Shown: positions 34,103 through 43,429, counted from the stretch's first letter. The stretch: DNA of 64,000 bases from Nocardia rosealba (GCF_020216065.1 NZ_JAIWNA010000009.1:186001-250000), one strand, 5' to 3'. A program made the numbers and translations. Notes: generated from the sequence alone by a model not told the origin.

Positions 34103-35581
34103 ATGGTAGAACACTCGCCCCGTGCCCTGCGTTCCCCGGGCCCCATGCTCGAATTCCTGCGTGGCCGTGACGTTCTCGTCGCCGGCTGGGGCGTCTCCGG
34201 ACGCTCCCTGATCGAACCGCTGCGCGATATCGGCGCGCATCCCGTCGTCACCGACGGCGGCGCAAAGGCCCTGGCTGAGGCCGCCGAACTCGGGCTCGAG
34301 ATCGCCACCACGGTGGAACTCGAGCACGCCGACCTCACGCGGTTCGCCCTCGTCATCACCAGCCCCGGCTGGCGGCCCGATTCGCCGGTGCTCGTCTCGG
34401 CGGTCACCGAGGGCATCCCGGTCTGGGGCGACGTCGAATTCGCCTGGTGGGTCGATCAGGCCCGCATCTACGGCCCGGTCCGCAAGTGGCTGGTGGTCAC
34501 CGGAACCAACGGCAAGACCACGACCACCCAGATGACGCACTCGATCCTGCGCGCCGCGGGCATCGCCAGCGTGGCCTGCGGCAATATCGGCCTGCCCATC
34601 CTCGACGCCCTGCGCCGCAATCCCGGACCGCAGGTGCTCGCGGTCGAGTTGTCGTCGTTCCAGCTGCACTGGGCGCCGTCGGTGCGGCCCGAGGCGGGTG
34701 TGGTGCTCAATGTCGCCGAGGACCACCTCGACTGGCACGGCGGGCTCGACGCCTACGCCGCCGCCAAGGCGCGTGCCCTCACCGGCCGCATCGGCGTGGT
34801 CGGCCTCGACGATCCGGTCGCCGGTGCGCTGGCGCGCAAGTCCAAGGCGCGGCGCACGGTCGGGTTCCGCGTGGGCGTGCCCGCCGACGGCGAACTCGGC
34901 GTGGTCGACGGCAAACTCCTCGACCGCGCCTTCACCAAGGCCGCGATCCTCGCCGAGACCTCCGACATCAGTCCGCAGGGGCCCGCAGGCATCGCCGACG
35001 CGCTCGCAGCCTCGGCGCTGACCAGGGCCATCGACGTGGCACCACAGTTCGTGAAAGAGGGCCTGGCCGAACACAAAGTCGGCCCGCACCGCACCGCCTT
35101 CGTGCGGGAACTGGGTGGCGTCGACTTCATCGACGACTCCAAGGCGACCAACCCGCACGCCGCACGCGCGTCGATCCTCGCGCACCCGCACGTGGTGTGG
35201 GTCGCGGGTGGTCTGCTCAAGGGCGCCACCATCGACGACCTCGTCGAAGAGGTCGCCGACCGGCTCGTCGGCGCGGTTCTGTTCGGAGCCGACGCGCCGG
35301 TGATCGCCGCCGCATTGGCGCGACACGCGCCCGAAGTCCCGGTCATCGCACTGGACGCGGGAGACGATGCAGACATGGAGTCGTCGAGATCGCAGCGTGC
35401 CGAAGCGGTGATGGGCCGCGCCGTGCGTGCCGCGGCGGGCATGGCCCGGGCGGGAGACACCGTGCTGCTGGCACCCGCGGCCGCGTCCCTGGACATGTAC
35501 GACGACTACACCCACCGCGGACGCTGCTTCGTCGACGCGGTCACGGCACTGGAAGACGGTGACATCGGGCGGGCGCTATGA
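34103..35581 (+). CDS. murD: UDP-MurNAc-L-alanine:D-glutamate ligase
   Basis: This 492-residue Mur ligase adds D-glutamate to UDP-MurNAc-L-Ala. It shows LRGRDVLVAGWGVSGRSLIE at the N-terminal UDP-binding fold, IPVWGDVEFAWWV, the ATP loop LVVTGTNGKTTTTQMTHSIL, VELSSFQLHWAPSVRPEAGV, NVAEDHLDWHGG and FIDDSKATNPHAARASILAH. The start is either ATG 34103 (chosen; AGAGCGG upstream) or GTG 34091, which would overlap the mraY stop as GTGA; the first four residues are the only difference. It overlaps ftsW by four bases. The N-terminal 15 residues are non-conserved. Confidence 0.95.
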   Translation: MVEHSPRALRSPGPMLEFLRGRDVLVAGWGVSGRSLIEPLRDIGAHPVVTDGGAKALAEAAELGLEIATTVELEHADLTRFALVITSPGWRPDSPVLVSAVTEGIPVWGDVEFAWWVDQARIYGPVRKWLVVTGTNGKTTTTQMTHSILRAAGIASVACGNIGLPILDALRRNPGPQVLAVELSSFQLHWAPSVRPEAGVVLNVAEDHLDWHGGLDAYAAAKARALTGRIGVVGLDDPVAGALARKSKARRTVGFRVGVPADGELGVVDGKLLDRAFTKAAILAETSDISPQGPAGIADALAASALTRAIDVAPQFVKEGLAEHKVGPHRTAFVRELGGVDFIDDSKATNPHAARASILAHPHVVWVAGGLLKGATIDDLVEEVADRLVGAVLFGADAPVIAAALARHAPEVPVIALDAGDDADMESSRSQRAEAVMGRAVRAAAGMARAGDTVLLAPAAASLDMYDDYTHRGRCFVDAVTALEDGDIGRAL

Positions 35582-37026
35582 CATCGACGGGCCAGACCAC
35601 CCAGACCGGGGGGCGCCGGAAACGGATCGCCCCGCAGCCGGGATGGGCGGGGGAGCGTTTCGGCGCATGGCTGGCCCGTCCGCTCGCCTCGTTCCACCTC
35701 ATCGTCACCATCGCCACCCTGCTCACGGTGCTCGGCCTGGTGATGGTGCTCTCGGCGTCGAGCGTCGAAGCCTATGCCGGTGGTGGATCGGCGTATTCGC
35801 TGTTCATCCAGCAGGCCATGTTCGCCGGGCTGGGCGCCGTCGCGTTCTACATCGCGTTGCGGTTGCCGTTGCGGGTCCTGCGGCAGTGGTCGTTCCCGGC
35901 GTTCAGCATCTCGGTGATCGCGCTGGTGCTCGTGCTCATTCCGGGCATCGGCGCGGTGCACGGTGGCGCGCGGCGCTGGTTCGACATCGGACCCATCTCG
36001 ATCCAGCCGTCCGAGGTCGTCAAGGTGACGCTGGTGGTGTGGGGCGCGCATCTGCTCGCGTCGCGGCGCGGGGCGCACCTCAAGGACATCCTGGTACCGC
36101 TGGTGCCCGCCGGCCTGCTGGTGTGTCTGCTCGTGGTGCTCGAGCCGAACCTGTCGACCACGATCGCGCTCGGCATCGTGCTGATGGCGCTGCTGTGGTT
36201 CGGTGGGCTGCCGGTGCGGTTGTTCGTCGGGATCATGGTCAGTGGCTTGGTCGTCGCGTCGGTGCTCGCGCTGTCGGCCGGGTACCGGTCCGACCGGGTG
36301 CGCGCGTTCTTCAATCCCGGTGACGATCCCCAGGGCGCCAATTACCAGGCCCGCCAGGCCAAGTACTCGCTGGCCGACGGCGGCATCCTCGGCCGCGGAC
36401 TCGGGCAGAGCCGCGCCAAGTGGAGCTATCTGCCCAACTCGCACAACGACTTCATCTTCGCCATCATCGGCGAGGAACTCGGCTTCCTCGGCTGCATGGC
36501 GGTGCTCGCCCTGCTGGCGATGTTCGTCTACACCGGCATCCGCATCGCGCTGCGCTCGGTCGACCCGTTCCTTCGCCTGCTCACCGCCACCGCGACCACC
36601 TGGATCACCGCCCAGGCCCTGATCAATATCGGCTACGTCGTCGGCCTGCTGCCGGTGACCGGTCTGCAGCTGCCGCTGGTGTCGGCCGGTGGTTCGTCGC
36701 TGGCGATCACGCTGTTCATGTTCGGCATCATCGCCAGCGCGGCCAGGCACGAGCCAGAGGCCGTCTCGGCGCTCAAAGCGGGCCAGGACGGCAGGCTCAG
36801 CAGGCTGCTGCGGCTTCCCGTGCCCGAGGTGTACACCCCGGCACCGCGCAAGCCCGCGCCGCGCGCGAAAGCCGAACGCCCACGTCAGGCCCCACGCCGC
36901 CAACCCGATGCCCCGCGCAGACGACGCGCGCCGGAAAGCCGCGGCACCAGTTCGCTACGGTCGACCAGAGCATGGGAACCGACCTATCCGATGCCACACG
37001 CTAGAGAACGAGGTAGATCCAAGTGA
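35578..37026 (+). CDS. ftsW: Septal peptidoglycan glycosyltransferase FtsW
   Basis: This 482-residue SEDS-family membrane protein polymerises lipid II at the septum together with FtsI. It has about ten membrane helices and the family loops VHGGARRWFDIGPISIQPSE, YSLADGGILGRGLGQSRAKW, PNSHNDFIFAIIGEELGFLG and TGLQLPLVSAGGSSLAITLF. The C-terminal cytoplasmic tail (residues 415-482) is very rich in Pro and Arg; in mycobacteria this tail binds the FtsZ C-terminus. The ATG overlaps murD's stop, and its stop overlaps the GTG of murG. Confidence 0.96.
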   Translation: MTSTGQTTQTGGRRKRIAPQPGWAGERFGAWLARPLASFHLIVTIATLLTVLGLVMVLSASSVEAYAGGGSAYSLFIQQAMFAGLGAVAFYIALRLPLRVLRQWSFPAFSISVIALVLVLIPGIGAVHGGARRWFDIGPISIQPSEVVKVTLVVWGAHLLASRRGAHLKDILVPLVPAGLLVCLLVVLEPNLSTTIALGIVLMALLWFGGLPVRLFVGIMVSGLVVASVLALSAGYRSDRVRAFFNPGDDPQGANYQARQAKYSLADGGILGRGLGQSRAKWSYLPNSHNDFIFAIIGEELGFLGCMAVLALLAMFVYTGIRIALRSVDPFLRLLTATATTWITAQALINIGYVVGLLPVTGLQLPLVSAGGSSLAITLFMFGIIASAARHEPEAVSALKAGQDGRLSRLLRLPVPEVYTPAPRKPAPRAKAERPRQAPRRQPDAPRRRRAPESRGTSSLRSTRAWEPTYPMPHARERGRSK

Positions 37027-38132
37027 GTAGCCCGCGATCCGGGTTGTCGGTGATCGTCGCAGGCGGGGGAACCGCAGGCCACATCGAACCCGCGCTGGCG
37101 GTGGCCGACGCCTTGCGCAGACTCGACGATTCGATCCGGGTGACAGCACTCGGCACCGAGCGCGGACTCGAGACGAAACTGGTGCCCGACCGTGGGTACC
37201 CGCTCGAGCTGATCCCGCCGGTCCCGTTGCCCCGCAAGCCGTCGGCCGACCTGCTACGCCTGCCCGGGCGGGTGTTCTCCTCGGTGCGCGCCACCCGCGC
37301 GGTGATCGACCGGGTGCAGGCCGATGTCGTCATCGGCTTCGGCGGCTACGTCGCCCTGCCCGCCTACCTCGCCGCGCGCGGAATCGGCAGGCAGCGCCGG
37401 ATTCCGGTCGTCGTGCACGAGGCCAATGCCAAGGCGGGCATCGCCAACAAGGTCGGCGCCAAGCTGGCCACCAAAGTGCTTGCCGCCGTTCCCGACTCCG
37501 GCCTGGCCGGGGCCGAGGTCGTCGGCATCCCGGTGCGCGCCGCCATCACCGAACTCGACCGGCCCGCGCTGCGCGCGCAGGCCCGTGAGCACTTCGGTCT
37601 GCCCGCCGAGGGCCCGGTTCTGCTGGTGTTCGGCGGTTCACAGGGCGCGCGCAGCCTCAACGAGGCGATCTCCGGCGCCGCACCGCAATTGGCGGCCGCC
37701 GGGATCTCGGTGCTGCACGCGCACGGCCCCAAGAACAGCGTCGAGGTGAGTACCGCCGACGCGCCTGCACCGTACGTGGCGGTGCCGTACCTGTCGCGGA
37801 TGGACCTGGCCTACGCCGCCGCCGACGCGGTGGTCTGCCGCTCCGGCGCCATGACCGTCGCCGAGGTGTCGGCGGTCGGGCTGCCCGCGTTCTACGTGCC
37901 CCTGCCGCACGGCAACGGCGAGCAGGAGTTCAACGCGCGCCCCGTGGTGACCAAGGGGGGTGGCAGAATTGTCCCCGACGCCGAGCTGACCCCGAAATTC
38001 GTGATGGACGAGGTGATTCCGCTGCTGCTCGACCCCGCCCGACTCGCCGAGATGAGCCGCGCCGCCGCAGGCGCCGGTCACCGCGACGCCGCCGACACCG
38101 TGGCACGCATCGTCGCCGGGCTCGCCCGATGA
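37023..38132 (+). CDS. murG: UDP-GlcNAc:lipid I N-acetylglucosaminyltransferase MurG
   Basis: This 369-residue GT28 enzyme adds GlcNAc to lipid I on the inner membrane face, giving lipid II. N-terminal VIVAGGGTAGHIEPALAVAD is the lipid-side glycine loop; then ALGTERGLETKLVPDRGYPL, DVVIGFGGYVALPAYLAARG, VVHEANAKAGIANKVGA, VFGGSQGARSLNEAI and CRSGAMTVAEVSAVGLPAFY follow, with GNGEQEFNARP for UDP-GlcNAc binding. It starts at GTG 37023 (GTGA overlap with ftsW) and ends overlapping murC. Confidence 0.97.
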   Translation: MSSPRSGLSVIVAGGGTAGHIEPALAVADALRRLDDSIRVTALGTERGLETKLVPDRGYPLELIPPVPLPRKPSADLLRLPGRVFSSVRATRAVIDRVQADVVIGFGGYVALPAYLAARGIGRQRRIPVVVHEANAKAGIANKVGAKLATKVLAAVPDSGLAGAEVVGIPVRAAITELDRPALRAQAREHFGLPAEGPVLLVFGGSQGARSLNEAISGAAPQLAAAGISVLHAHGPKNSVEVSTADAPAPYVAVPYLSRMDLAYAAADAVVCRSGAMTVAEVSAVGLPAFYVPLPHGNGEQEFNARPVVTKGGGRIVPDAELTPKFVMDEVIPLLLDPARLAEMSRAAAGAGHRDAADTVARIVAGLAR

Positions 38133-39700
38133 GCGGTCAGCGGCCGGAGGCGGAAGCCGAGCGTGACCAGCCGGACCGTCCGAGCACGGGCACCGCGGTG
38201 AATGCCGCGGGCGAGCCCGTGGGTTCGGCATTGCCCGCCGAACTCGCGCGGGTGCACATGGTCGGGATCGGCGGTGCGGGCATGTCCGGTATCGCGCGAA
38301 TCCTGTTGGCGCGTGGCGGTGCGGTGTCGGGATCCGATGCCAGGGAGAGCCGCGGCGTGCTGTCGCTGCGGGCCCGCGGCGCGCAGGTGCGCATCGGGCA
38401 CGACGCCGACGCGCTCGACCTGCTGCCCGGTGGCCCGACCGTCGTCGTCACCACCTACGCCGCCATTCCGAAGACCAACCCCGAACTGGTCGAAGCGAAC
38501 CGGCGCGCCATTCCCGTGCTGATGCGTCCCACCGTGCTCGCCGCCCTGATGCGCGGGCACAAGACCCTGCTCGTCTCGGGCACCCACGGCAAGACCTCGA
38601 CCACCTCGATGCTGATCGTGTCGCTGCAGCACTGCGGCGCCGACCCCTCGTTCGCGGTCGGCGGCGAACTCAACGAGGCGGGCACCAACGCCCACCACGG
38701 CAGCGGTGACATCTTCGTCGCCGAGGCCGACGAATCCGACGGTTCGCTGCTGCAGTACGACCCCGACGTCGCCGTGGTCACCAATATCGAATCCGACCAC
38801 CTCGACTACTTCGGCACCGACGAGGCCTACATCCAGGTCTTCGACGACTTCGCCGACCGGCTCGCCCCCGGCGGCCTGCTGGTGGTCTGCCTCGACGATC
38901 CCGGTTCGCTCGCCCTGGCCGAACGGGTCGCCCCCCGGCTCACCGAACGCGGTGTGCAGGTGCTCGGCTACGGCTCCGGCGACCTGGCCGACGCGCCCGT
39001 GCCCGTCGGTGCCCGGCTGCTCGACTGGCAGCCGCGCGATGTCGGCGGCATCGTCGAGTTCCAGCTCGGCGGTGAGACGACGCCACGCACGGTCCGCCTG
39101 TCGGTGCCCGGCAGGCACATGGCCCTCAATGCCCTCGCCGCGCTGCTCGCGGCCCGGGCGACCGGTGCCGACATCGACGAGATCGTGCAGGGCCTGGAAG
39201 GTTTCGGTGGCGTGCACCGCCGGTTCCAGTTCACCGGTCGCGAGAACGGTGTGCGCGTCTTCGACGACTACGCCCACCATCCCACCGAGGTGCGGGCCGT
39301 GCTCGAGGCCGCCGCGCAGCTCGTCGCGCAGGAGGCGCGCGACGGAGCGCGCATCGAACGCGGCCGGGTGATCGTGGTCTTCCAGCCGCATCTCTACAGC
39401 CGCACCGCCACTTTCGCGGCCGAGTTCGGCACCGCGCTGAGCCTGGCCGACGAAGTGGTCGTGCTCGACGTCTACGGCGCGCGCGAGGAACCGCTGCCCG
39501 GTGTGAACGGTGCGCTGGTGGCCCAGTCGGTGACCAAACCCGTGCACTATCAACCCGATATGTCGAAGGTCGGCCGTCAGGTCGCCGCGCTCGCGCAGCC
39601 CGGTGATGTCGTGATCACCATGGGCGCGGGCGATGTCACCATGCTGGGCAACCAGATCCTCGACGGATTGCGGGCCCGTCCGCAGCAGGGCGGCCGGTGA
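38129..39700 (+). CDS. murC: UDP-N-acetylmuramate:L-alanine ligase
   Basis: This 523-residue Mur ligase starts the stem peptide by adding L-alanine to UDP-MurNAc. Motifs are ARVHMVGIGGAGMSGIARIL (UDP binding), GSDARESRGVLSLRARGAQV, the ATP loop LVSGTHGKTSTTSMLIVSLQ, EADESDGSLLQYDPDVAVVT, NIESDHLDYFGTDEAYIQVF and FDDYAHHPTEVRAVLEA. The first 35 residues are a charged, non-conserved extension before the Rossmann fold, as in other actinobacterial MurC proteins. It overlaps murG (ATGA) and ftsQ (GTGA). Confidence 0.97.
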   Translation: MSGQRPEAEAERDQPDRPSTGTAVNAAGEPVGSALPAELARVHMVGIGGAGMSGIARILLARGGAVSGSDARESRGVLSLRARGAQVRIGHDADALDLLPGGPTVVVTTYAAIPKTNPELVEANRRAIPVLMRPTVLAALMRGHKTLLVSGTHGKTSTTSMLIVSLQHCGADPSFAVGGELNEAGTNAHHGSGDIFVAEADESDGSLLQYDPDVAVVTNIESDHLDYFGTDEAYIQVFDDFADRLAPGGLLVVCLDDPGSLALAERVAPRLTERGVQVLGYGSGDLADAPVPVGARLLDWQPRDVGGIVEFQLGGETTPRTVRLSVPGRHMALNALAALLAARATGADIDEIVQGLEGFGGVHRRFQFTGRENGVRVFDDYAHHPTEVRAVLEAAAQLVAQEARDGARIERGRVIVVFQPHLYSRTATFAAEFGTALSLADEVVVLDVYGAREEPLPGVNGALVAQSVTKPVHYQPDMSKVGRQVAALAQPGDVVITMGAGDVTMLGNQILDGLRARPQQGGR

Positions 39701-40386
39701 GATTGCCGATGCCCGCCGCGCGCGGGTGGCACGGCTACCGGCTCTGGACGGCGGTCGGGCTGGTCGTCGTCACCGTGCTCGCGGTGCTCGCGTGGTTCAC
39801 CCCGGCGTTGTCGGTACGGACCGTGCGGATCGACGGCCTGACTGTCGTGCCCGAGGAACAGGTACGCGAGCGGCTCGAGATCCCGGACGGGCGTTCGATG
39901 TTGCGCATCGACACCACCGAGATCGCCCGCCGCGTGGCGGCGATCCCCACGGTGCGCTCGGTCCGGGTGCAGCGGAATTTTCCGTCGACGGTGCTGGTGA
40001 CGGTCGTGGAGCGAACTCCGGTGGTGTACATCGACGCTCCCGACGGCGCGCACCTGATCGACGCCGAGAGTGTGGAATTCGCGATCGAGCCCGCACCGCC
40101 GATCGGCGTGCCGAAATTGGTCACCGAGGGCTCGATGTCGGGGCCGGATGCGGCTCGCGCCGCCGTCGCCGTGCTGGTCACGCTGCCGCCCGCGTTGTCG
40201 GTGCAGGTGGGTGAGGTTGTCGCACGGTCCATTTCGGATGTCTCGCTCAACCTGCGCGACGGAAGAAAGGTAGTGTGGGGCGGCACGGGCGACGGGGAGC
40301 GCAAAGCTGCCGTCGTAATGCCGCTGCTCACCCGGGAAGGCACCGTGTTCGACGTTTCGAGTCCGAATCTGGTCACGGTAAAGTGA
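39697..40386 (+). CDS. ftsQ: Cell division protein FtsQ
   Basis: This 229-residue single-pass division protein has a short cytoplasmic N-terminus, a membrane helix (LWTAVGLVVVTVLAVLAWFT), a POTRA domain (VRTVRIDGLTVVPEEQVRER, IPTVRSVRVQRNFPSTVLVT, VVERTPVVYI) and a C-terminal beta domain (NLRDGRKVVWGG, FDVSSPNLVTVK). It links FtsL/FtsB-type proteins in the divisome. It is shorter than many FtsQ proteins because the cytoplasmic part is only about 12 residues. GTG 39697 overlaps murC's stop; 131 bases then separate it from ftsZ. Confidence 0.93.
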   Translation: MRLPMPAARGWHGYRLWTAVGLVVVTVLAVLAWFTPALSVRTVRIDGLTVVPEEQVRERLEIPDGRSMLRIDTTEIARRVAAIPTVRSVRVQRNFPSTVLVTVVERTPVVYIDAPDGAHLIDAESVEFAIEPAPPIGVPKLVTEGSMSGPDAARAAVAVLVTLPPALSVQVGEVVARSISDVSLNLRDGRKVVWGGTGDGERKAAVVMPLLTREGTVFDVSSPNLVTVK

Positions 40387-40454
40387 GCGAAACTTCGGCG
40401 CGCCTGCGCCGGGATCGCGGTGGCTGCGAATAGCGTTCCGCAGCAGTCGGATAC

Positions 40455-40490
40455 TTGACATAACGCCAACCCTATGGTTGAGGTTGAGGG
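40455..40490 (+). promoter_or_regulatory. Conserved-looking element and promoter candidate upstream of ftsZ
   Basis: TTGACA (40455-40460) is followed by an inverted repeat CAACC-CTAT-GGTTG (40467-40480) that runs into the direct repeat GGTTGAGGTTGAGGGTT. TATGGT (40473-40478) fits a -10 but lies only 12 bases from TTGACA, so the two do not form one normal promoter. The region very likely holds an ftsZ promoter plus a regulator site. Similar ACATAAC...CAACC...GGTTGAGG sequences precede ftsZ in other actinobacteria as I remember them. Confidence 0.5.
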
Positions 40491-40517
40491 TTTTAGATCG
40501 AAGGAAGGCGAGAGCCC

Positions 40518-41777
40518 ATGACGCCCCCGCACAACTACCTTGCCGTGATCAAGGTCGTCGGTATCGGCGGCGGCGGCGTGAACGCCGTCAACCGGATGAT
40601 CGAACAGGGACTCAAGGGAGTCGAGTTCATCGCGGTCAATACCGACGCACAGGCCCTGCTGATGAGCGACGCCGATGTGAAGCTCGATGTCGGCCGTGAA
40701 CTCACCCGAGGACTTGGCGCCGGAGCCGATCCGGAAGTCGGTCGCAAAGCGGCCGAAGACCACAAGGACGAGATCGAAGAGGTGCTCAAGGGCGCCGACA
40801 TGGTCTTCGTCACCGCAGGCGAAGGCGGTGGTACCGGAACCGGTGGCGCCCCTGTCGTCGCCAGCATCGCTCGCAAGCTGGGCGCGCTGACTATAGGCGT
40901 CGTGACCCGGCCGTTCTCCTTCGAAGGAAAACGGCGTGGGAACCAGGCCGAAGTGGGCATCAACCTGCTTCGCGAGTCGTGCGACACCCTCATCGTCATT
41001 CCGAACGACCGGCTGCTGCAGCTGGGCGACGCGGCGGTGAGTCTGATGGATGCCTTCCGGTCGGCAGACGAAGTTCTGCTCAACGGTGTTCAGGGTATTA
41101 CCGACCTGATCACCACCCCAGGCCTGATCAATGTCGACTTCGCCGACGTGAAGAGCGTGATGTCGGGTGCCGGTTCGGCGCTCATGGGCATCGGCTCGGC
41201 GCGCGGCGAGGGCCGGTCGGTGAAAGCTGCCGAGACGGCGATCAATTCGCCACTGCTCGAGGCATCGATGGACGGTGCGCACGGCGTGCTGCTCTCGATC
41301 GCGGGTGGTTCCGATCTCGGTCTGTTCGAGATCAACGAGGCCGCCTCGCTGGTGCAGGAGGCCGCCCACATCGAGGCCAACATCATTTTCGGTACGGTCA
41401 TCGACGATTCGCTCGGCGACGAAGTGCGCGTCACCGTGATCGCCGCCGGTTTCGACGGCGGCGGCCCCTCGCGGCGCGCGGTCGAGAACACCATGCAGAC
41501 CGGCCGGTCCTCGTCGAACCCGATCGGCTCCGGTCGTGCGGGCGAGGTGGGACAGAGCCGCAGCACGGAGGCCCCGGCCCGGCCCACCGAGCCCGCCACC
41601 GCGGGTATGTCGAGCGGACGGGCGGCGGCGCCCAACTACCGCGACACCGAGCGGTACCGGGAGTCGGAGCGTCAGCGGGTCACCGAGCAGGCGCTCAACC
41701 GCGTCAACAACCCCGAACCGCGCGACGACGGCGACGATGACGACGACATCGAGGTGCCGATCTTCATGCGCCGCTAG
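40518..41777 (+). CDS. ftsZ: Cell division GTPase FtsZ
   Basis: This 419-residue tubulin homologue forms the Z ring. The GTP-binding signature GGGTGTGG is at residues 103-110, with the N-terminal VVGIGGGGVNAVNRMI, the NTDAQALL loop and the T7-loop segment GLINVDFADVKSVMS. A variable linker (about residues 320-405, Arg/Ser-rich) leads to the acidic C-terminal peptide DDDDDIEVPIFMRR. This peptide is the docking site for SepF and, in mycobacteria, FtsW. The ATG 40518 has GAAGGAAGG upstream. It is followed by a terminator and therefore probably has its own transcript unit. Confidence 0.98.
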   Translation: MTPPHNYLAVIKVVGIGGGGVNAVNRMIEQGLKGVEFIAVNTDAQALLMSDADVKLDVGRELTRGLGAGADPEVGRKAAEDHKDEIEEVLKGADMVFVTAGEGGGTGTGGAPVVASIARKLGALTIGVVTRPFSFEGKRRGNQAEVGINLLRESCDTLIVIPNDRLLQLGDAAVSLMDAFRSADEVLLNGVQGITDLITTPGLINVDFADVKSVMSGAGSALMGIGSARGEGRSVKAAETAINSPLLEASMDGAHGVLLSIAGGSDLGLFEINEAASLVQEAAHIEANIIFGTVIDDSLGDEVRVTVIAAGFDGGGPSRRAVENTMQTGRSSSNPIGSGRAGEVGQSRSTEAPARPTEPATAGMSSGRAAAPNYRDTERYRESERQRVTEQALNRVNNPEPRDDGDDDDDIEVPIFMRR

Positions 41778-41789
41778 GCACGGACAACG

Positions 41790-41819
41790 GCGCCCGAACT
41801 CCCCGGTGAGTTCGGGCGC
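41790..41819 (+). terminator. Intrinsic terminator after ftsZ
   Basis: A perfect 12-base-pair GC-rich stem (41790-41801 with 41808-41819) and a 6-base loop lie 12 bases after the ftsZ stop, followed by TTTC. It is the clearest transcript end inside the division region and separates ftsZ from pgeF, which has its own -10. Confidence 0.85.
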
Positions 41820-41913
41820 TTTCGCGTCTCCGGCTCAGCCCGGGGTCGCCGGGACCAGTGCCGGGTTGACCGATGTCACCCCACACGCGCACCGATCGAC
41901 CCGCCGACCGCAC

Positions 41914-41919
41914 TACCCT
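41914..41919 (+). promoter_or_regulatory. -10 element of a probable leaderless pgeF transcript
   Basis: TACCCT fits TANNNT and is followed by exactly six bases and the ATG of pgeF (41926). No ribosome site precedes the ATG. The arrangement matches the leaderless pattern seen at metF and dinX in this window. Confidence 0.55.
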
Positions 41920-41925
41920 CGAACC

Positions 41926-42657
41926 ATGACTTCCGCACCCCCCACCGTGACCGTTCGCCGGGTGACCACCACCCGCGCCGGTGGCTTCTCCGTCGCCCCG
42001 TACGACTCGTTCAACCTGGGCGATCACGTCGGTGACGATCCGGAGGCCGTGCGCCGCAACAGGATCCGCCTGGCCGAGGGCATCGGGCTCACCCCCGACC
42101 GGCTGGTGTGGATGGAGCAGGTGCACGGCCGCAATGTCGAGATCGTCGACGGGCCGCGTGCCGAACCGGTCCCGGTGACCGACGCGCTCGTCACCACGGT
42201 GCCCGGCCTCGCCCTGGTCGTCCTCACCGCCGACTGCGTGCCGATCCTGTTGTCCGACGACGAGGCAGGCGTGATCGCGGCGGTGCACGCGGGCCGCATC
42301 GGCGCCAGAATCGGCATCGTGCCACGAGTACTCGAGGCGATGGTGTCGGTCGGCGCCCGGGTGGAGCGCATCGGCGCCTTCCTCGGGCCCGCCGCGTCGG
42401 GCCGTCAGTACGAGGTGCCGGCCGCTATGCGCGCCGACGTGGAGGCCCACCTGCCCGGCAGCGCAACCACCACGGTCCGCAAGACCCCCGGCCTCGACCT
42501 GCGTGCGGGCATCAGCAGGCAGCTCACCGAGGCGGGCGTCGGCGGCATCGCCCTCGACCCGCGCTGCACCATCGAGGACAAAACCCTGTTCAGCCACCGC
42601 CGCGGCGCCCCGACCGGCCGCATCGCGGGTGTGATCTGGATGGACGCGACCGCATGA
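41926..42657 (+). CDS. pgeF: Purine nucleoside phosphorylase / laccase-domain protein (YfiH, PgeF)
   Basis: This 243-residue protein of the YfiH/laccase-domain family carries the metal-site residues His, Cys and His in MEQVHGRNVEIVDG, VLTADCVPILL and AAVHAGRIGARIGI, plus the C-terminal DPRCTIEDKTLFSHRRGAP. Family members act as purine nucleoside phosphorylases/adenosine deaminases, and PgeF in E. coli corrects mis-made peptidoglycan precursors. The latter role would explain its constant place after ftsZ in many Gram-positive bacteria. ATG 41926 probably starts a leaderless mRNA; yggS follows after 34 bases with GGGGAGG. Confidence 0.88.
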   Translation: MTSAPPTVTVRRVTTTRAGGFSVAPYDSFNLGDHVGDDPEAVRRNRIRLAEGIGLTPDRLVWMEQVHGRNVEIVDGPRAEPVPVTDALVTTVPGLALVVLTADCVPILLSDDEAGVIAAVHAGRIGARIGIVPRVLEAMVSVGARVERIGAFLGPAASGRQYEVPAAMRADVEAHLPGSATTTVRKTPGLDLRAGISRQLTEAGVGGIALDPRCTIEDKTLFSHRRGAPTGRIAGVIWMDATA

Positions 42658-42691
42658 GCCCACAGCACACCACCCGGCGAGGGGAGGCCGC

Positions 42692-43429
42692 ATGACCCAG
42701 GAGACCTCGACCGGCACCGATCGCGCGAGCGAACTCTCGACCCGCCTGGACGGGCTGCTCACGCGTCTCGACGCCGCCGTGGCCGCCGGGGGTCGCCCCG
42801 CGGGCTCGGTGCGGCTGCTGCCGGTGACGAAATTCTTTCCGGCTGCCGATGTCGACATCCTCTACCGCCTCGGCAGGCGCGAGTTCGGCGAGTCACGCGA
42901 ACAGGAGGCCTCGGCCAAGGTCGCCGAGCTGGCCTACGACGACGTCGAGTGGCACATGATCGGCCGCTTGCAGCGCAACAAGGCCCGCGCCGTGGCCCGA
43001 TGGGCACACACCGTGCACTCGGTCGACAGCGAACGGCTGGCAAACGCGCTGGACCGGGCGGTGACCGACGCACAGGCAGCCGGCGAGCGTACCGCGCCCC
43101 TGCGGGTGCTGCTGCAGGTGAGCCTGGACGCCGACCCCGGACGCGGGGGTGTCGAACCGGCCGATCTACCCGCCCTGGCCGACCTGGTAGCGAAGGCCCC
43201 CGGACTGCATCTGGCCGGTCTGATGGCGATTCCACCCCTTGACGCCGACATTCATGCGTCCTTTGCGAAGCTTGCGACTTTGCACACTTCGCTGCTCTCG
43301 CAACACGCCGATGCCACCGAACTTTCTGCAGGTATGTCGGGTGATTTGGAGATCGCGGTCGAACACGGTTCGACGTGTGTGCGTGTCGGTACCGCCTTGA
43401 TGGGCGCCCGACCGATAACCTCGGCGTAG
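42692..43429 (+). CDS. PLP homeostasis protein (YggS family)
   Basis: This 245-residue PLP-binding protein has a fold-type III barrel. The lysine that holds pyridoxal phosphate is in RLLPVTKFFPAADV; FGESREQEASAKVAEL, EWHMIGRLQRNKARAV and the C-terminal LSAGMSGDLEIAVEHGST followed by VRVGTALMGARP (phosphate binding) are diagnostic. It is thought to keep free PLP in balance rather than catalyse a reaction. It lies between pgeF and sepF as in most actinobacteria. ATG 42692 has a good ribosome site. Confidence 0.93.
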   Translation: MTQETSTGTDRASELSTRLDGLLTRLDAAVAAGGRPAGSVRLLPVTKFFPAADVDILYRLGRREFGESREQEASAKVAELAYDDVEWHMIGRLQRNKARAVARWAHTVHSVDSERLANALDRAVTDAQAAGERTAPLRVLLQVSLDADPGRGGVEPADLPALADLVAKAPGLHLAGLMAIPPLDADIHASFAKLATLHTSLLSQHADATELSAGMSGDLEIAVEHGSTCVRVGTALMGARPITSA

